The notes below the pieces were generated by a model. It saw nothing but the letters and a program-made list of their open reading frames with translations. It was not told where the DNA came from and made no database searches. The position numbers and the translations under genes are program-made. 64,000 nt of DNA, from NCBI GenBank assembly GCA_963924555.1, contig OZ004594.1:2759563-2823562 (forward strand), read 5' to 3'. Numbering within the stretch: position 1 is the first letter of the stretch; each line of letters begins with the position of its first letter. Source of the DNA: Crambe crambe. Taxonomy: Eukaryota > Porifera > Demospongiae > Poecilosclerida > Crambeidae. Shown here piece after piece: positions 1 through 11,200 of this stretch.

Positions 1-1
1 T

Positions 2-841
2 ATTTCGGCTTCCTCTCAACCCGAGTTATCATCCATGACTATTAATACTGCATCATCAGGCAGTGGAACTACTGAGCAGCCTACAGTTATCACTCAACAA
101 GTCACCAGCTCACTTACCTTTCAGACATCAACAGTTATTTCAACTTCCTCTCTATCCGAGTTATCATCCATGACTATTAATACTGCATCATCAGGCAGGG
201 ATATAAAAATAGTAGGAGGAGTTTTAGGAACATGTGTGGTTGTCTTGGTGATAATAATCATTATTTCATGTGGAGGTATATACCTACTAGTGAAGAGTCA
301 TTCTAAACAAAAGGCAGATAGTGTGCCTGCTAAAAGGAGAGCTGAGAATGACCCCTCCACACACTTCTCATTATCTGAAGAAAAGTTGGTCTTTATGACA
401 CCTCGCATTCCAATGTCTATTAATGAATCGTATGTTACTACTCTTTCCCCCGACCAGGCCTATGGTTCCATCAACACAGACGAGCAACTGTACTCATCTA
501 TTGATGGAGAAGAAAATGTCTCCATTATTCAAACTCGGAAGAATGTAGAAAATGTGTCCACCCATGACATTGTCACTGTTACTGAATCACACACCACGAC
601 TCTTCCTCTATCTCCCAACCAGGCTTACAGCTCCACCAACCCAAATGAGCAAATGTACGACTATATTGATGAGAAGGAGAATGACTTCAATATCAAAACT
701 GAGAAGAATGAGCCCTACATCTCCACTCCTCACATCACATTAAACACCAACAACACCAATGAATCCTACACCACAGTTATTCCTCCAACACCCAATGACT
801 CTAATGGTCCCTGTAAGGAGGAGGAGGAGCTATACATATAA
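2..841 (+). CDS. Gene A1 (partial, 3' end): single-pass receptor-like protein, stalk, TM and tyrosine-rich tail
   Basis: The reading frame is open from the left edge (frame starting at base 2), so only the last exon, or part of it, is in the window. It encodes a Ser/Thr-rich stalk with a duplicated stretch (SELSSMTINTASSG appears around 23-60 and again around 155-196), a hydrophobic helix at about 206-295 (KIVGGVLGTCVVVLVIIIII), then a basic stop-transfer and a tail of about 180 residues ending ELYI. The tail carries NESYVTT, DQAYGSI, QLYSSI, NQAYSS, QMYDYI and NESYTT, that is NxxY and YxxI tyrosine motifs. It is closely similar to the tail of the next gene (A2), so the missing upstream part is probably a type A ectodomain. 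A signalling receptor is inferred; the ligand is unknown. Confidence 0.75.
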   Translation: MSASSQPELSSMTINTASSGSGTTEQPTVITQQVTSSLTFQTSTVISTSSLSELSSMTINTASSGRDIKIVGGVLGTCVVVLVIIIIISCGGIYLLVKSHSKQKADSVPAKRRAENDPSTHFSLSEEKLVFMTPRIPMSINESYVTTLSPDQAYGSINTDEQLYSSIDGEENVSIIQTRKNVENVSTHDIVTVTESHTTTLPLSPNQAYSSTNPNEQMYDYIDEKENDFNIKTEKNEPYISTPHITLNTNNTNESYTTVIPPTPNDSNGPCKEEEELYI

Positions 842-1645
842 ATTTGCACATAATAATTATATAACTATTTCCTCAACATTTGATAGACAGTTAGTCATCC
901 TTGTCTCGCACTTTCAATTATTATATGGTAGTTTACAATTTCCGTGGATTTCACACATAGCTCATAATAGTGTACGTATACAGGTTTCCATATCCAGATA
1001 GAATCATGTATGTTACAATTACTAATTCACATGCACTCTAGCCAGATAGGAATCACTAAAGAAAATACCGGTAGAGTCATTTATTACAACTGCATGCATT
1101 CCATACTCATCTTAACTTTTATAGCTGAGATGTAGACAAATAACTTTATTCCTGCATTGATGGGGAAAAGAGACGTAGATAAACATTATTCCTCTATCGA
1201 TGGGGAAAAGAGTGATGCATACATATGTATGCCTCCACACGAGATATTGAAGTCACTGCAAATGAATCCTATGCTACAACTATTTCTCTAGCATCAAATG
1301 ATGCAAATGGCTCCTTCAAAGAGGAGGAGGAGCTGTATGTATAGCATACAGTGCACGAAAGTTATTTTCAAGATGGCCATGACCACTAATAATGATGCAC
1401 TCTAGCTGAATAGGTTACACTATAAGAACCTTGTATAGTTAATTATGCTAACAGTATGTTAAATAACCACATGTATGTAGTACACATGCTCATTATGACA
1501 GTATTCATGACAAGTTTCAGTTATGGTATGAGCTATTTACATTAATACACTAGAAGGTTTACATAAAACTGCTCAGCTCGGAGTTATGATGAAACTATAT
1601 CTGTGAGAATAAATCATCAACTGAAAAGGTTGTAACTGGATAGAA
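842..1645. other. Intergenic interval A1-A2
   Basis: No gene-like open frame is supported here apart from the degraded tail-exon remnant annotated separately at 1184-1344. The rest is AT-rich spacer. Confidence 0.6.
1184..1344 (+). pseudogene. Remnant of a receptor tail exon
   Basis: Two frames together resemble the A1/A2 tail. From 1184 one reads HYSSIDGEKSDAY, and from 1252, in another frame, VTANESYATTISL followed by a C-terminus FKEEEELYV and a stop at 1342-1344, matching the KEEEELYI ending of A1. The frame change and lack of upstream exons mark it as a dead duplicate. A similar stretch, CCTGCATTGATGGGGAAAAG at 1151-1170, suggests a local tandem duplication. Confidence 0.75.
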
Positions 1646-3884
1646 ATGACTTGGAAAGTAAAAAGTGTCATCTTGATAATATTTCAACTGAACACGGAGC
1701 TTATCCTCAGTAAGTAACTAATTAGTGATCGCTATAGCTACACTAAATAAAGCTTTTTGTATAGTGCAATGTGGAGTTGCTCACACCACCAGATTTCAAT
1801 GCCAGTCCTCTTCAGACAGTAATGGACTGGTCTACACTCCAAACATCCCTGACTTCTACTTCAATGATAGCAATGCAGCTAACTTCGGGACTGATGGTAG
1901 TGGAAATCTGACTCAATCACTTTTTAGAAGAGTCGCTTACATCTTCACCATCCCCCAGTCACAATTACATAACTACAGTGACACTGTGGTGTCTCTCCAG
2001 TACTGCTACCAAGCAACGAACAACAATATAGATAACAATAGAACAATTAATGTCTTTGCCTTCCTATTATTAACCCAAAATGGCATGAATTTCACAGTGA
2101 GCAAACAAATCCTCATAGGATCTACTCCATCAAAAAGTATATGTACTGTTCCTTCAGGAAGCATACAGCAGATCTGTTGTGATAATACAACCCTAAGGAC
2201 GACAGACCAATTTCAACTCCCCTCCTCAAATTTTTCCTTTGGTGTGGCGATAAGAAATCCAAATATCAGACCTTTAGTCATCACCACGTCAAGTACACGT
2301 ACAGTTGAACAGTATGTAACTCTTGTAGGATTAACCAATCCTGGAACCATGTTTACTCTCGCTTCAAATGAAAAAGTGAATGACAATACTCTTCTGTTTC
2401 GATTCTCTATAGGTAGTTATTATAGCTAACTTCAATTTTTATTATGCTATTATTGTTATTATATTTCTACTCTTCAGACCAAAATGGACTGATTCATACT
2501 CGCAACATCCCTGACTTCTACTTCAATGATAGCAATGCTGCAGCTAACTTCAGGACTGATGGTAGTGCAAATCTGACTCAGTCACAATCTAGAAGAGTTG
2601 CTTACATCTTTACCATTCCCCCTGAGTCACCATTACGTGACTGCAGTGGCACTGTGGTGTCTCTCCAGTACTGCTACCAAGCAAGGAATAGAGATATAGA
2701 AAGAAATAGAACAGTTAATGTCTTCATCTTCCTTTCTCTAACTCAAAATGGCATGCGTTTCACAGTGAACAGACAAATGTTCATAAGAACTTTTCTATCA
2801 AACACAATATGTACTAATTCTTCAGGAAGCATAGAGCAGATCTGTTGTGATACTACAACCCTAAACACCAATAACCAACTTCAACTCCCCTCCTCAAACT
2901 TTTCCTTTGGTGTAGTGATAACAAATGGAAATGTCCGACCTTTAGCCTTCACCACCTCAAGTACAGAGTATCATGTCATACAGTATAGAACTTTTCTAGG
3001 ATTGACCAATTCTGGAACCATGTTTACTCTCTCTTCGAATGAAAGAGTGAATGACAGTTTTTTATTATTTCGATTTGTTATAGGTAAAGGAAATAAAATA
3101 AGATTGTTACAGTTTTATTAGCTAATTTCTAATTAATGCAGAACCTGCAATAGCAACTACAGAGCAGCCCACAGTTACCACTCCGCAAGGAACCACCCTG
3201 CCACCTACAGTGACCGCATCATATACTGGCCAAAAGCCACCTGAAGCCCGTACCTCTGATGGTAGTACTAACATTGCATCACCAGGCACAGGTGCTGTCG
3301 TGGGAGGAGCTATGGGAGGAGCTGTGGTTGTCCTGGTGATGATAATCATCAGTTTATGTGCAACCATTTACCTACTTCTCAAGAGTCATTCTAAGCAGAA
3401 GGCTAAGGACCCCTCCACACACTTCAATACATCATCATCTGAAGAAAACTTGGCACCTCACATTCCAATGTCTACAAATGAATCATACACCACTATTCTT
3501 TCCCCTAACCAGGCCTATGGTTTTATCAACACAGATGAGCAACTATACTACTCTATCGATGGGGAAGAAAATGTCTCCATTATCCAAACTTGGAAGAATG
3601 TAGAGAATGTGTCTACCCATGACAGTGTCACTGAATCACACACCACGGCTCTTTCTCTATCTCCCAACCAGGCCTATGGCTCACCCAACCCAGATGAGCA
3701 AATGTACGACTATATTGATGAGAAGGAAAATAACTTCAATATCAAAACTGAGAAGAATGATGCCTACATCTCCACTCCTCATATTACACTAAACACCAAT
3801 GAATCCTACACCACAGTTGTTCCTCCAACACCCAATGACTCTAATGGTCCCTGTAAGGAGGAAAAGGAGGAGCTATACATATGA
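1646..3884 (+). CDS. Gene A2: type A receptor-like protein with two tandem ectodomains, TM and tyrosine-rich tail
   Basis: Proposed exons are 1646-1709, 1765-2412, 2478-3083 and 3142-3884, all phase 1 introns (55, 65 and 58 bp), giving 686 residues. Exon 1 is a signal peptide (MTWKVKSVILIIFQLN...). Exons 2 and 3 each encode one copy of the type A domain: GLVYTPNIPDFYFNDSNAA / GLIHTRNIPDFYFNDSNAA, then RVAYIFTIP, VVSLQYCYQA, ICCD and SNFSFGV. Exon 4 holds a short Thr/Pro stalk, a Gly-Val-rich helix at about 3291-3380 and a tail with NESYTT, NQAYGF, QLYYSI, NQAYGS, QMYDYI and ELYI. The exon boundaries follow consensus GT/AG and restore the frame exactly. The ectodomain is not recognised as a named family; a cell-surface recognition role is inferred. 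Confidence 0.8.
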
Positions 3885-4521
3885 ATAGCAGATCCATGCA
3901 CATTCATAAAATTATTTCCTCAGCACTTAATAGACAGTTGATCATTGCACTTCCAATTTTGTATCATAGCTAATATCATAATAGTGTGAAATTTTCATGG
4001 GGCGGATTTCGCAGTCAATACATGAATTAGTTCACACTTCAAATTCTTACAAGAACCACAAAAATTTTCCCCCTATATTATAGTAATTTATTGATTAGCT
4101 ACACAGTATATAGGAAATTTTGTCACATTAAATTTTTGCCACATTAATTTTGATACATTATTATTGAGTAGCTACTACAAAAACTGACATCTGCACACAA
4201 CAAATCAGAACTAGGCTTCCACATTTTACCATAATATAGCTAACAGTCTTCAACCACAACAGAAATGACAGTCAAATACCAATCTAAAGCCCTAGGAACT
4301 CGTGCAGATTTCAGCTGTTATGCAATCCAGGTTACATAATCTATGCATGTAGCCATAATAATTATAATTATAGTGCAGAGCATCACATACCGTAGTTAAG
4401 GAATGAGAGCATATTTAGGCCAAGATGCATTTCCTTTTACTATAGCTAATGGTTACATACTCAGTGCTGGATATGTTTCTGTGCATGTTGTGCATTAAGG
4501 AAATGCCACTATACACACTCA

Positions 4522-4866
4522 TGCAGGGTTTCATCTAGGAATTTCACTTTGGGGAGGGGGGGGGGGAAGCTCACTGATCATGTGGCCATAGGCCACGGTG
4601 AGGGGGAGGGTGTGGGAGGGAGATGTGTCCCCTCCCGCGCAGAGTGCGAAAGAAATTTTTACTTTTTTTTGGAGGACTCATTGTTGGCTAATTCTCCACA
4701 AATTCCAATACTCTATTAGGGAGGGGGATTACATTTCTTTCAATAAGTATAGCTATATATAAACCTTATGAGCATAAATAAAAAAATTTGGGGGGGGGGG
4801 GGGGGGGGGAAGCTGGAGCATTTGGGGGGGGGGGGAAGCTTCCCCCCCGGTAGATGAAACCCTGCA
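4522..4866. mobile_element. MITE-like element with 16-bp inverted termini and poly-G tracts
   Basis: The ends TGCAGGGTTTCATCTA (4522-4537) and TAGATGAAACCCTGCA (4851-4866) are perfect inverted repeats, flanked on both sides by CTCA (4518-4521 and 4867-4870), a possible 4-bp target duplication. The 345-bp interior has no coding capacity and holds several runs of G (about 4551-4566, 4791-4809, 4824-4835) and a GGGGGGAAGCTTCCCCCC palindrome. Confidence 0.75.
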
Positions 4867-5682
4867 CTCATGGTATGGTATACGTATAGCTTGGCATGAA
4901 GTTTTAGGAACATTAAATTTTGTGATGGTCTAAGGTGGAAATTATGTGTGTGTGATTTTTCTTTCTCCTTTCTTTTTTTAAAGACATTTCTCAAGCTTAC
5001 AAATTGCCCCAACTTCATGTTCAGACTGTGTTGCATGAGGCACATCAAATTGTCGCAATGTTTCACACAAAAATGTATTTTTGTGCGAAGAATCGTAACA
5101 ATTTGGTGTGCTCTTAGAGTCTATACACATCCTCACACCAAATAAAATAATCACGAAACACGGAGAGCTGAAGCATAAAGAAGTGGCCAAGAATGAACTA
5201 GACTATAAACAAGAATTTAATAATGAAATCTTATAATCAGAACAGTAAGTTACTAGCTAACACATACGAGGTAGCTATGCAAAGTTAATTATCTACATTG
5301 ATATTTATGTAGTACTGAAGCATCAAGAAATTCAGTTAAACAAAATTAAAATACAAAAAAAATTGAGATCATCATGGTGACTCGGTGTATGCAAAGATGC
5401 ATACCCACTTAGTTACAGATTGACTTCAAGTGCAGATGCAGCTGCTTTCCTTGTTGGCATGAGCAGGCTTCTAAATGCATTACGTGCATGTGAACTAACT
5501 GCAGGGCCAATTATAATAAATTATAGTTGACCTGATATTTGATGGCATAGCACAGGATTTCAAAACACCTGCTGTACTTCTTTCTATAGTTAGTGTCAGA
5601 CCAACAGGAAAATGACCGGATTAACCACAGTTTTTCCTGTCCTGTGTCAGACTGTTATAATTGCCCCTGTCTAAGCTATAAG

Positions 5683-6440
5683 CAAACATTGATCTTGATA
5701 CAGGGGATAGCAGGGCTAGCATTACATTGATCTAGATGATACAGGGGATAGCAGGGCTAGCATTACATTGATCTAGATGATACAGGGGATAGCAGGGCTA
5801 GCATTACATTGATCTAGATGATACAGGGGATAGCAGGGCTAGCATTACATTGATCTAGATGATACAGGGGATAGCACAGGGCTAGATCTAGATGATACAG
5901 GGGATAGCAGGGCTAGCATTACATTGATCTAGATGATACAGGGGATAGGGCTAGCATTACATTGATCTAGATGATACAGGGGATAGCAGGGCTAGCATTA
6001 CATTGATCTAGATGATACAGGGGATAGCAGGGCTAGCATTACATTGATCTTGATAGAGGGGATAGCAGGGCTAGCATTACATTGATCTTGATACAGGGGA
6101 TAGCAGGGCTAGCTTTACATTGATCTTGATAGAGGAGGTAGCAGGGCTAGCATTACATTGATCTTGATACAGGGGGTAGCAGGGCTAGCATTACATTGAT
6201 CTTGATAGAGGGGGTAGCAGGGCTAGCATTACATTGATCTTGATACAGGGGATAGCAGGATTAGTATTACATTGATCTTGATACAGGGGCCCGGTGATTG
6301 GGGACAGCAGGGTTAACATTACATTGATCTTGATACAGGGGTGATTGGAGATAGCAGGGTTGCATTACATTGATCTTGATAGCTACAAGGGGTGATTGGA
6401 GATACAGTAGCAGGGTTAGCATTACTGAAACTTAATAGAT
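5683..6440. repeat. Minisatellite, 41-bp unit decaying to about 34-35 bp
   Basis: About 18 tandem copies of a unit built on ATTGATCTAGATGATACAGG followed by GGATAGCAGGGCTAGC. The first copies are near identical with a 41-bp period (for example starts at 5721 and 5762). Later copies lose GATGAT and read CTTGATACAGGGG, and the last ones carry GTGATTGG insertions. Confidence 0.9.
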
Positions 6441-7560
6441 CTTAAATCTGGAGATGAATCTGAAGTGTGGATTAATAATTATGGAACACTAACCTTTATT
6501 GCCATGGATATATAAAAGTCTGAAACAGGAAGAATGTCCAGGCAAAACTACATTTTTGGCCAGCCATTTTCTTGTTGATATACCTGACACTATTACAGTA
6601 GTACCACTATGAAAAAATAGGACATATCCTAGCCCTAGCCCTAGCCTGAAACCTGAAGGAAACTTGATAAGGAAATTCATAGGATACACAAGGCTCGGCA
6701 TGTTTCCTATTCAAAATATAATGAAATATGCCGTGCCCTTATGTATCTTACACAGTTTTCTTCAAGTTTCTCTTGGAAACACAAGGGAAATCTTTTATTT
6801 ATTATAATAAGTGTGTGCAATTCAGTATTATGTCATCAAATGGTCTGGCCAACTGTTATTTGTTATTATCGGCCCCTACATGTGATATAATAGACACCAA
6901 CTAACTTAATGAAGCTTGCACTACTATAGTGAAGACTCTGATAGCTATGCAGTCACCAGACAAATCACAGTGTGTTGATTCTTCTATTCCTCTAGTGAAT
7001 CTTCGACTGATGCTTTCTGCGTGGCTTCTGTTTATTTAAGTGGGGCAAGCCCCCCATGTTCATACTGTTACCATAGCTATGATCGTAGGGATTATGATAC
7101 ACAACATGCCAGAATACAAAGCCTATAGCTACCGTTCATCTGAAGTTGTGCTGTTTTGTTTGTCTGTTCAGTTATTGCTGCTGCTATTGATGTTGCTGTT
7201 GTTAAAAAAAGGGTTGTGTGTACTGCTATACTGTTCCAAGCAGTGCTATATGAGTTCACATGTCAAGCAAAAATTGTAGAATACATGCTACACTAACAAA
7301 CACCCTGACAGTGAGTGCCACATCTCAACTTTACCATTGTATACCATCCCAATAACATGGCTCATTTCAGTGCCACTGACAACCATTGGGAAACTGAACA
7401 TGTGTGCTCACTTCAAAGTGCTTTGTATTAGCTACCCTGTGAAAATGATATTTAATATAGCTGGATGATGTCATCCTACTCATCTCAATCAAGTGTATGC
7501 ATGCATAATATGGCTACTTGAAACTTGATATTGCAAACACATGCAGCTAAGGATAATCGT

Positions 7561-7852
7561 ATAATGTGCCATATGTGGCACCCATAATAAGGCTAAGGCT
7601 AATAGGATCGCTGTCACTATATCAGTATGAGGTCTGGTGAGCATCATTATAGCACCAGTCTGCGATTACTTCATATTGAGGGATCATAAGGGAGTCATAC
7701 TTCCCCTATGCAAAGTTGGAGCAAATTGAAATGTAGTTAAATCATAGCCAGTTACCTAGGTGCTAATTGAATCACAAGTGTGGGTAAGCCGCAGCCTCAC
7801 AGATGCATTACCTATAGGCATACTTTTATGGGTGCCACATACGACACATTAT
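7561..7852. mobile_element. MITE-like element with 24-bp inverted termini
   Basis: ATAATGTGCCATATGTGGCA at 7561 and the inverse of GGTGCCACATACGACACATT at 7831-7850 pair with two mismatches over 24 bp. The 292-bp interior is noncoding. No clear target duplication was found. Confidence 0.6.
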
Positions 7853-8281
7853 TAGAATCAGTACAACAGCAACTACACTTGAATGATAAACTTTCTATAT
7901 GCTCTTAAATACATGCAGGAAATGACTCAAATTCCAAGCAGTAAAAATTTAGATTAATAATCCTCACAATAATAATTACTTGCAGAAAGGATATGTTTCT
8001 GGCACTTATTGCTGACCAATCACTGACTGGGGGGGTAGAATCTTGACTGTTGGTATAAGCATAAAAAGGTTTGATGCGTGACTAGAATAGTTTTTTGTTA
8101 GGTTTAGGTACTATATACATTCAGCTACAGTATATAAGACTTGACTAACACTGCAGATAATTGCCATGATTCGAAAATACATAACACATGCTTGGAGAGA
8201 AAGGTCTGTACCATAAAGTATTAACTAGCTTGTGCATCTATATATAAGTAAAGAGAATTCATGTAGCTACAACTTGAAGAA

Positions 8282-11200
8282 ATGAATTGGAAGATAAAGT
8301 GTGTGCTCATTCTAACATTCCTACTGAATGTGGAATCAATTTTCAGTAAGTTATCCTGTAGAATAGTGGTTGAGTTTTTGCTAACATCAATAATTATTAC
8401 GAGCATAAAAATTGATACACAAGTAATAGGTTGAATATAAACTGTTGACATGCCATAATAATTTATGTATTGAAAATCTCTCTCTCTCTCTCTCTCTCTC
8501 TCAATGCATCATGCCATATTTAGTCATATTGATTTTGGATTCACACCATATTTGCCATATTTTTAGTGTCTCCACTATATCAGTGCCAGTCCTCTTCAGA
8601 CACAAGTGATTTGGTACACACTCCTAACATTCCTGACTTCTTCTTCAATCACACAAACATCCCGAACTTCAAGACACCAATCGACCCGATACCCGACATA
8701 ACAGAAACATCCCTTGGGATAACTTACATCTTCACGATGCCTGCAGCTGAGCGCAATTGCAGCGGTGAGGTAGCATCCATTCAGTACTGCTACCAGGCAA
8801 GGAATGGAGACATGGAAAGATCAGCACAGATCTTCAACTTGATACTGGTACAGAGAAATGGAAGGGATATTGAAGTCACCAGCAAAATCTCAATAGAAAG
8901 CACCCCGCAAGGAAACATATGTACTAACCTAGGTAGCCTACTAACCTGCTGTGATAACACACTTCTTGGACCTAATCGAGTTTATATCCCTGAATCTGAT
9001 TTTATATTTGGTGTCGTGACCAATATCGGGTCTATCCAACTGGAAACTTTTTCTCAGCATGTTCCTGAATATAATGTTGAACAGCTTCAACTTTCGCTTG
9101 GTCCCAATGAACCAGTTCCTGGAGTCAACTATACACTGACTGAAAATGCTTTGGTAGATCGCCCACTCTTGTTACTGAGGTTTATTTTAGGTATGGATCA
9201 TCAACCATATTGGGGAAGGCCACTCTGTAAAAAAAAATAAATAAATAAATAAATAATAAATAAATAAATAAATAAATAAATAAAGCAAGTTATACATACT
9301 AACTAACACAACAAAAAAGGCATAATTTTATCCTTTATTTATGACAGAGAGAGGATCTACCGAATCCACGAGGACATCTCCATCTACCACAGAGAGAGGG
9401 ACCACTGAATCCACAGGGACCACTCCATCTACCACAGAGAGAGGAACTACTGAATTCACAGGGACCACTCCATCTACCACAGAGAGAGGGACCACTGAAT
9501 CCACAGGGACCATTCCATCTATCACAGAGAGAGGGACCACTGAATCCATAGGGATGACTCCATTTACCACAGAGAGAGGAACTACTGAATCCACAGGGAC
9601 CACTCCATCTACCACAGAGAGAGGGACCACTGAATCCACAGGGACCACTCCATCTACCGCAGAGAGAGGAGCCACTGAATCCATGGGGACCACTCCATCT
9701 ATCACAGAGAGAGGGACCACTGAATCCATAGGGATGACTCCATTTACCACAGAGAGAGGAACTATTGAATCCACAGGGACCACTCCATCTACCACAGAGA
9801 GAGGGACCACTGAATCCACAGGGACCACTCCATCTACCACAGAGATAGGAACCACTGAATCCACAGGGACCACTCCATCTACCACAGAGAGAGGAACCAC
9901 TGAATCTATGGGGACTGCTCCATCTACCACAGAGAGAGAAACTACTGAATCCACAGGGACCACTCCATCTACCACAGAGATAGGAACCACTGAGTCCACA
10001 GGGACGATTCCATCTACCACAGAAAGAGGAACTACCGAATCCACAGGGACCACTCCATCTACCACAGAGAGAGGAACTACTGAATCCACAGGGACCACTC
10101 CATCTACCACAGAGAGAGGGACCACTGAATCCATAGGGATGACTCCATTTACCACAGAGAGAGGAACTACTGAATCCACAGGGACCACTCCATCTACCAC
10201 AGAGAGAGGAACTACTGAATCCACAGGGACCACTCCATCTACCACAGAGAGAGGGACCACTGAATCCATAGGGATGACTCCATTTACCACAGAGAGAGGA
10301 ACTACTGAATCCACAGGGACCACTCCATCTACCACAGAGAGAGGGACCACTGAATCCATAGGGATGACTCCATTTACCACAGAGAGAGGAACTACTGAAT
10401 CCACAGGGACGACTCCATCTACCACAGAGAGAGGGACCACTGAATCAACAGGAACTACTTCATCTACCACAGAGAGAGGAACCACTGAATCCACAGGAAC
10501 CACTTCATCTACCACAGAGATAGGAATCACTGGATCCACAGGGACCACTCCATCTACCACAGAGAGAGGAACCACTGAATCCACAGGAACCACTTCATCT
10601 ACCACAGAGAGAGGAATCACTGAATCCACAGGAACCATTTCATCTATCACAGAGAGAGGAACCACTGAATCCACAGGAACCACTACATGTACCACAGAGA
10701 GAGGAACCACTGAATCCACAGGAGCCACTCCATCTACCACAGAGAGAGGAACCACTGAATCCACAGGAACCACTTCATTTACCACAGAGAGAGGAACCAC
10801 TGAATTCACAGGAACCACTTCATCTACCACTGAGAGAGGAACTACTGAATCAACAGGGACCACTTCATCTACCACAGAGAGAGGAACTACTGAATCCACA
10901 GGGACCACTCCATCTACCACAGAGAGAGGGACCACTGAATCCATAGGGATGACTCCATCTACCACAGAGAGAGGAACTACTGAATCCACAGGGACCACTC
11001 CATTTACCACAGAGAGAGGAACCACTGAATCCACAGGAACCACTTCATCTACCACAGAGAGAGGAACTTCTGAATCCATGAGGATCACTCCATCTACCAC
11101 AGAGAGAGGAACCACTGAATCAACAGGGACCACTCCATCTACCACAGAGAGAGGAACTACTGAATCAACAGGGACCACTCCATCTACCACAGAGAGAGGA

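Larger units (their letters stand above)
3885..8281. other. Long intergenic interval A2-A3
   Basis: About 4.4 kb without a supported gene. It contains two MITE-like elements with terminal inverted repeats (4522-4866, 7561-7852) and a minisatellite (5683-6440), annotated separately. Short open frames here lack family resemblance, splice context or codon pattern and are not called. Confidence 0.6.

Noticed and set aside
5683..6440. Possible CRISPR-like array
   Set aside because: Repeats abut without unique spacers and the context is eukaryotic; it is a minisatellite.
7040..7279. Short open frame with a hydrophobic Leu-rich stretch
   Set aside because: It is 79 codons in repeat-rich spacer with no splice partners or similarity to the array.
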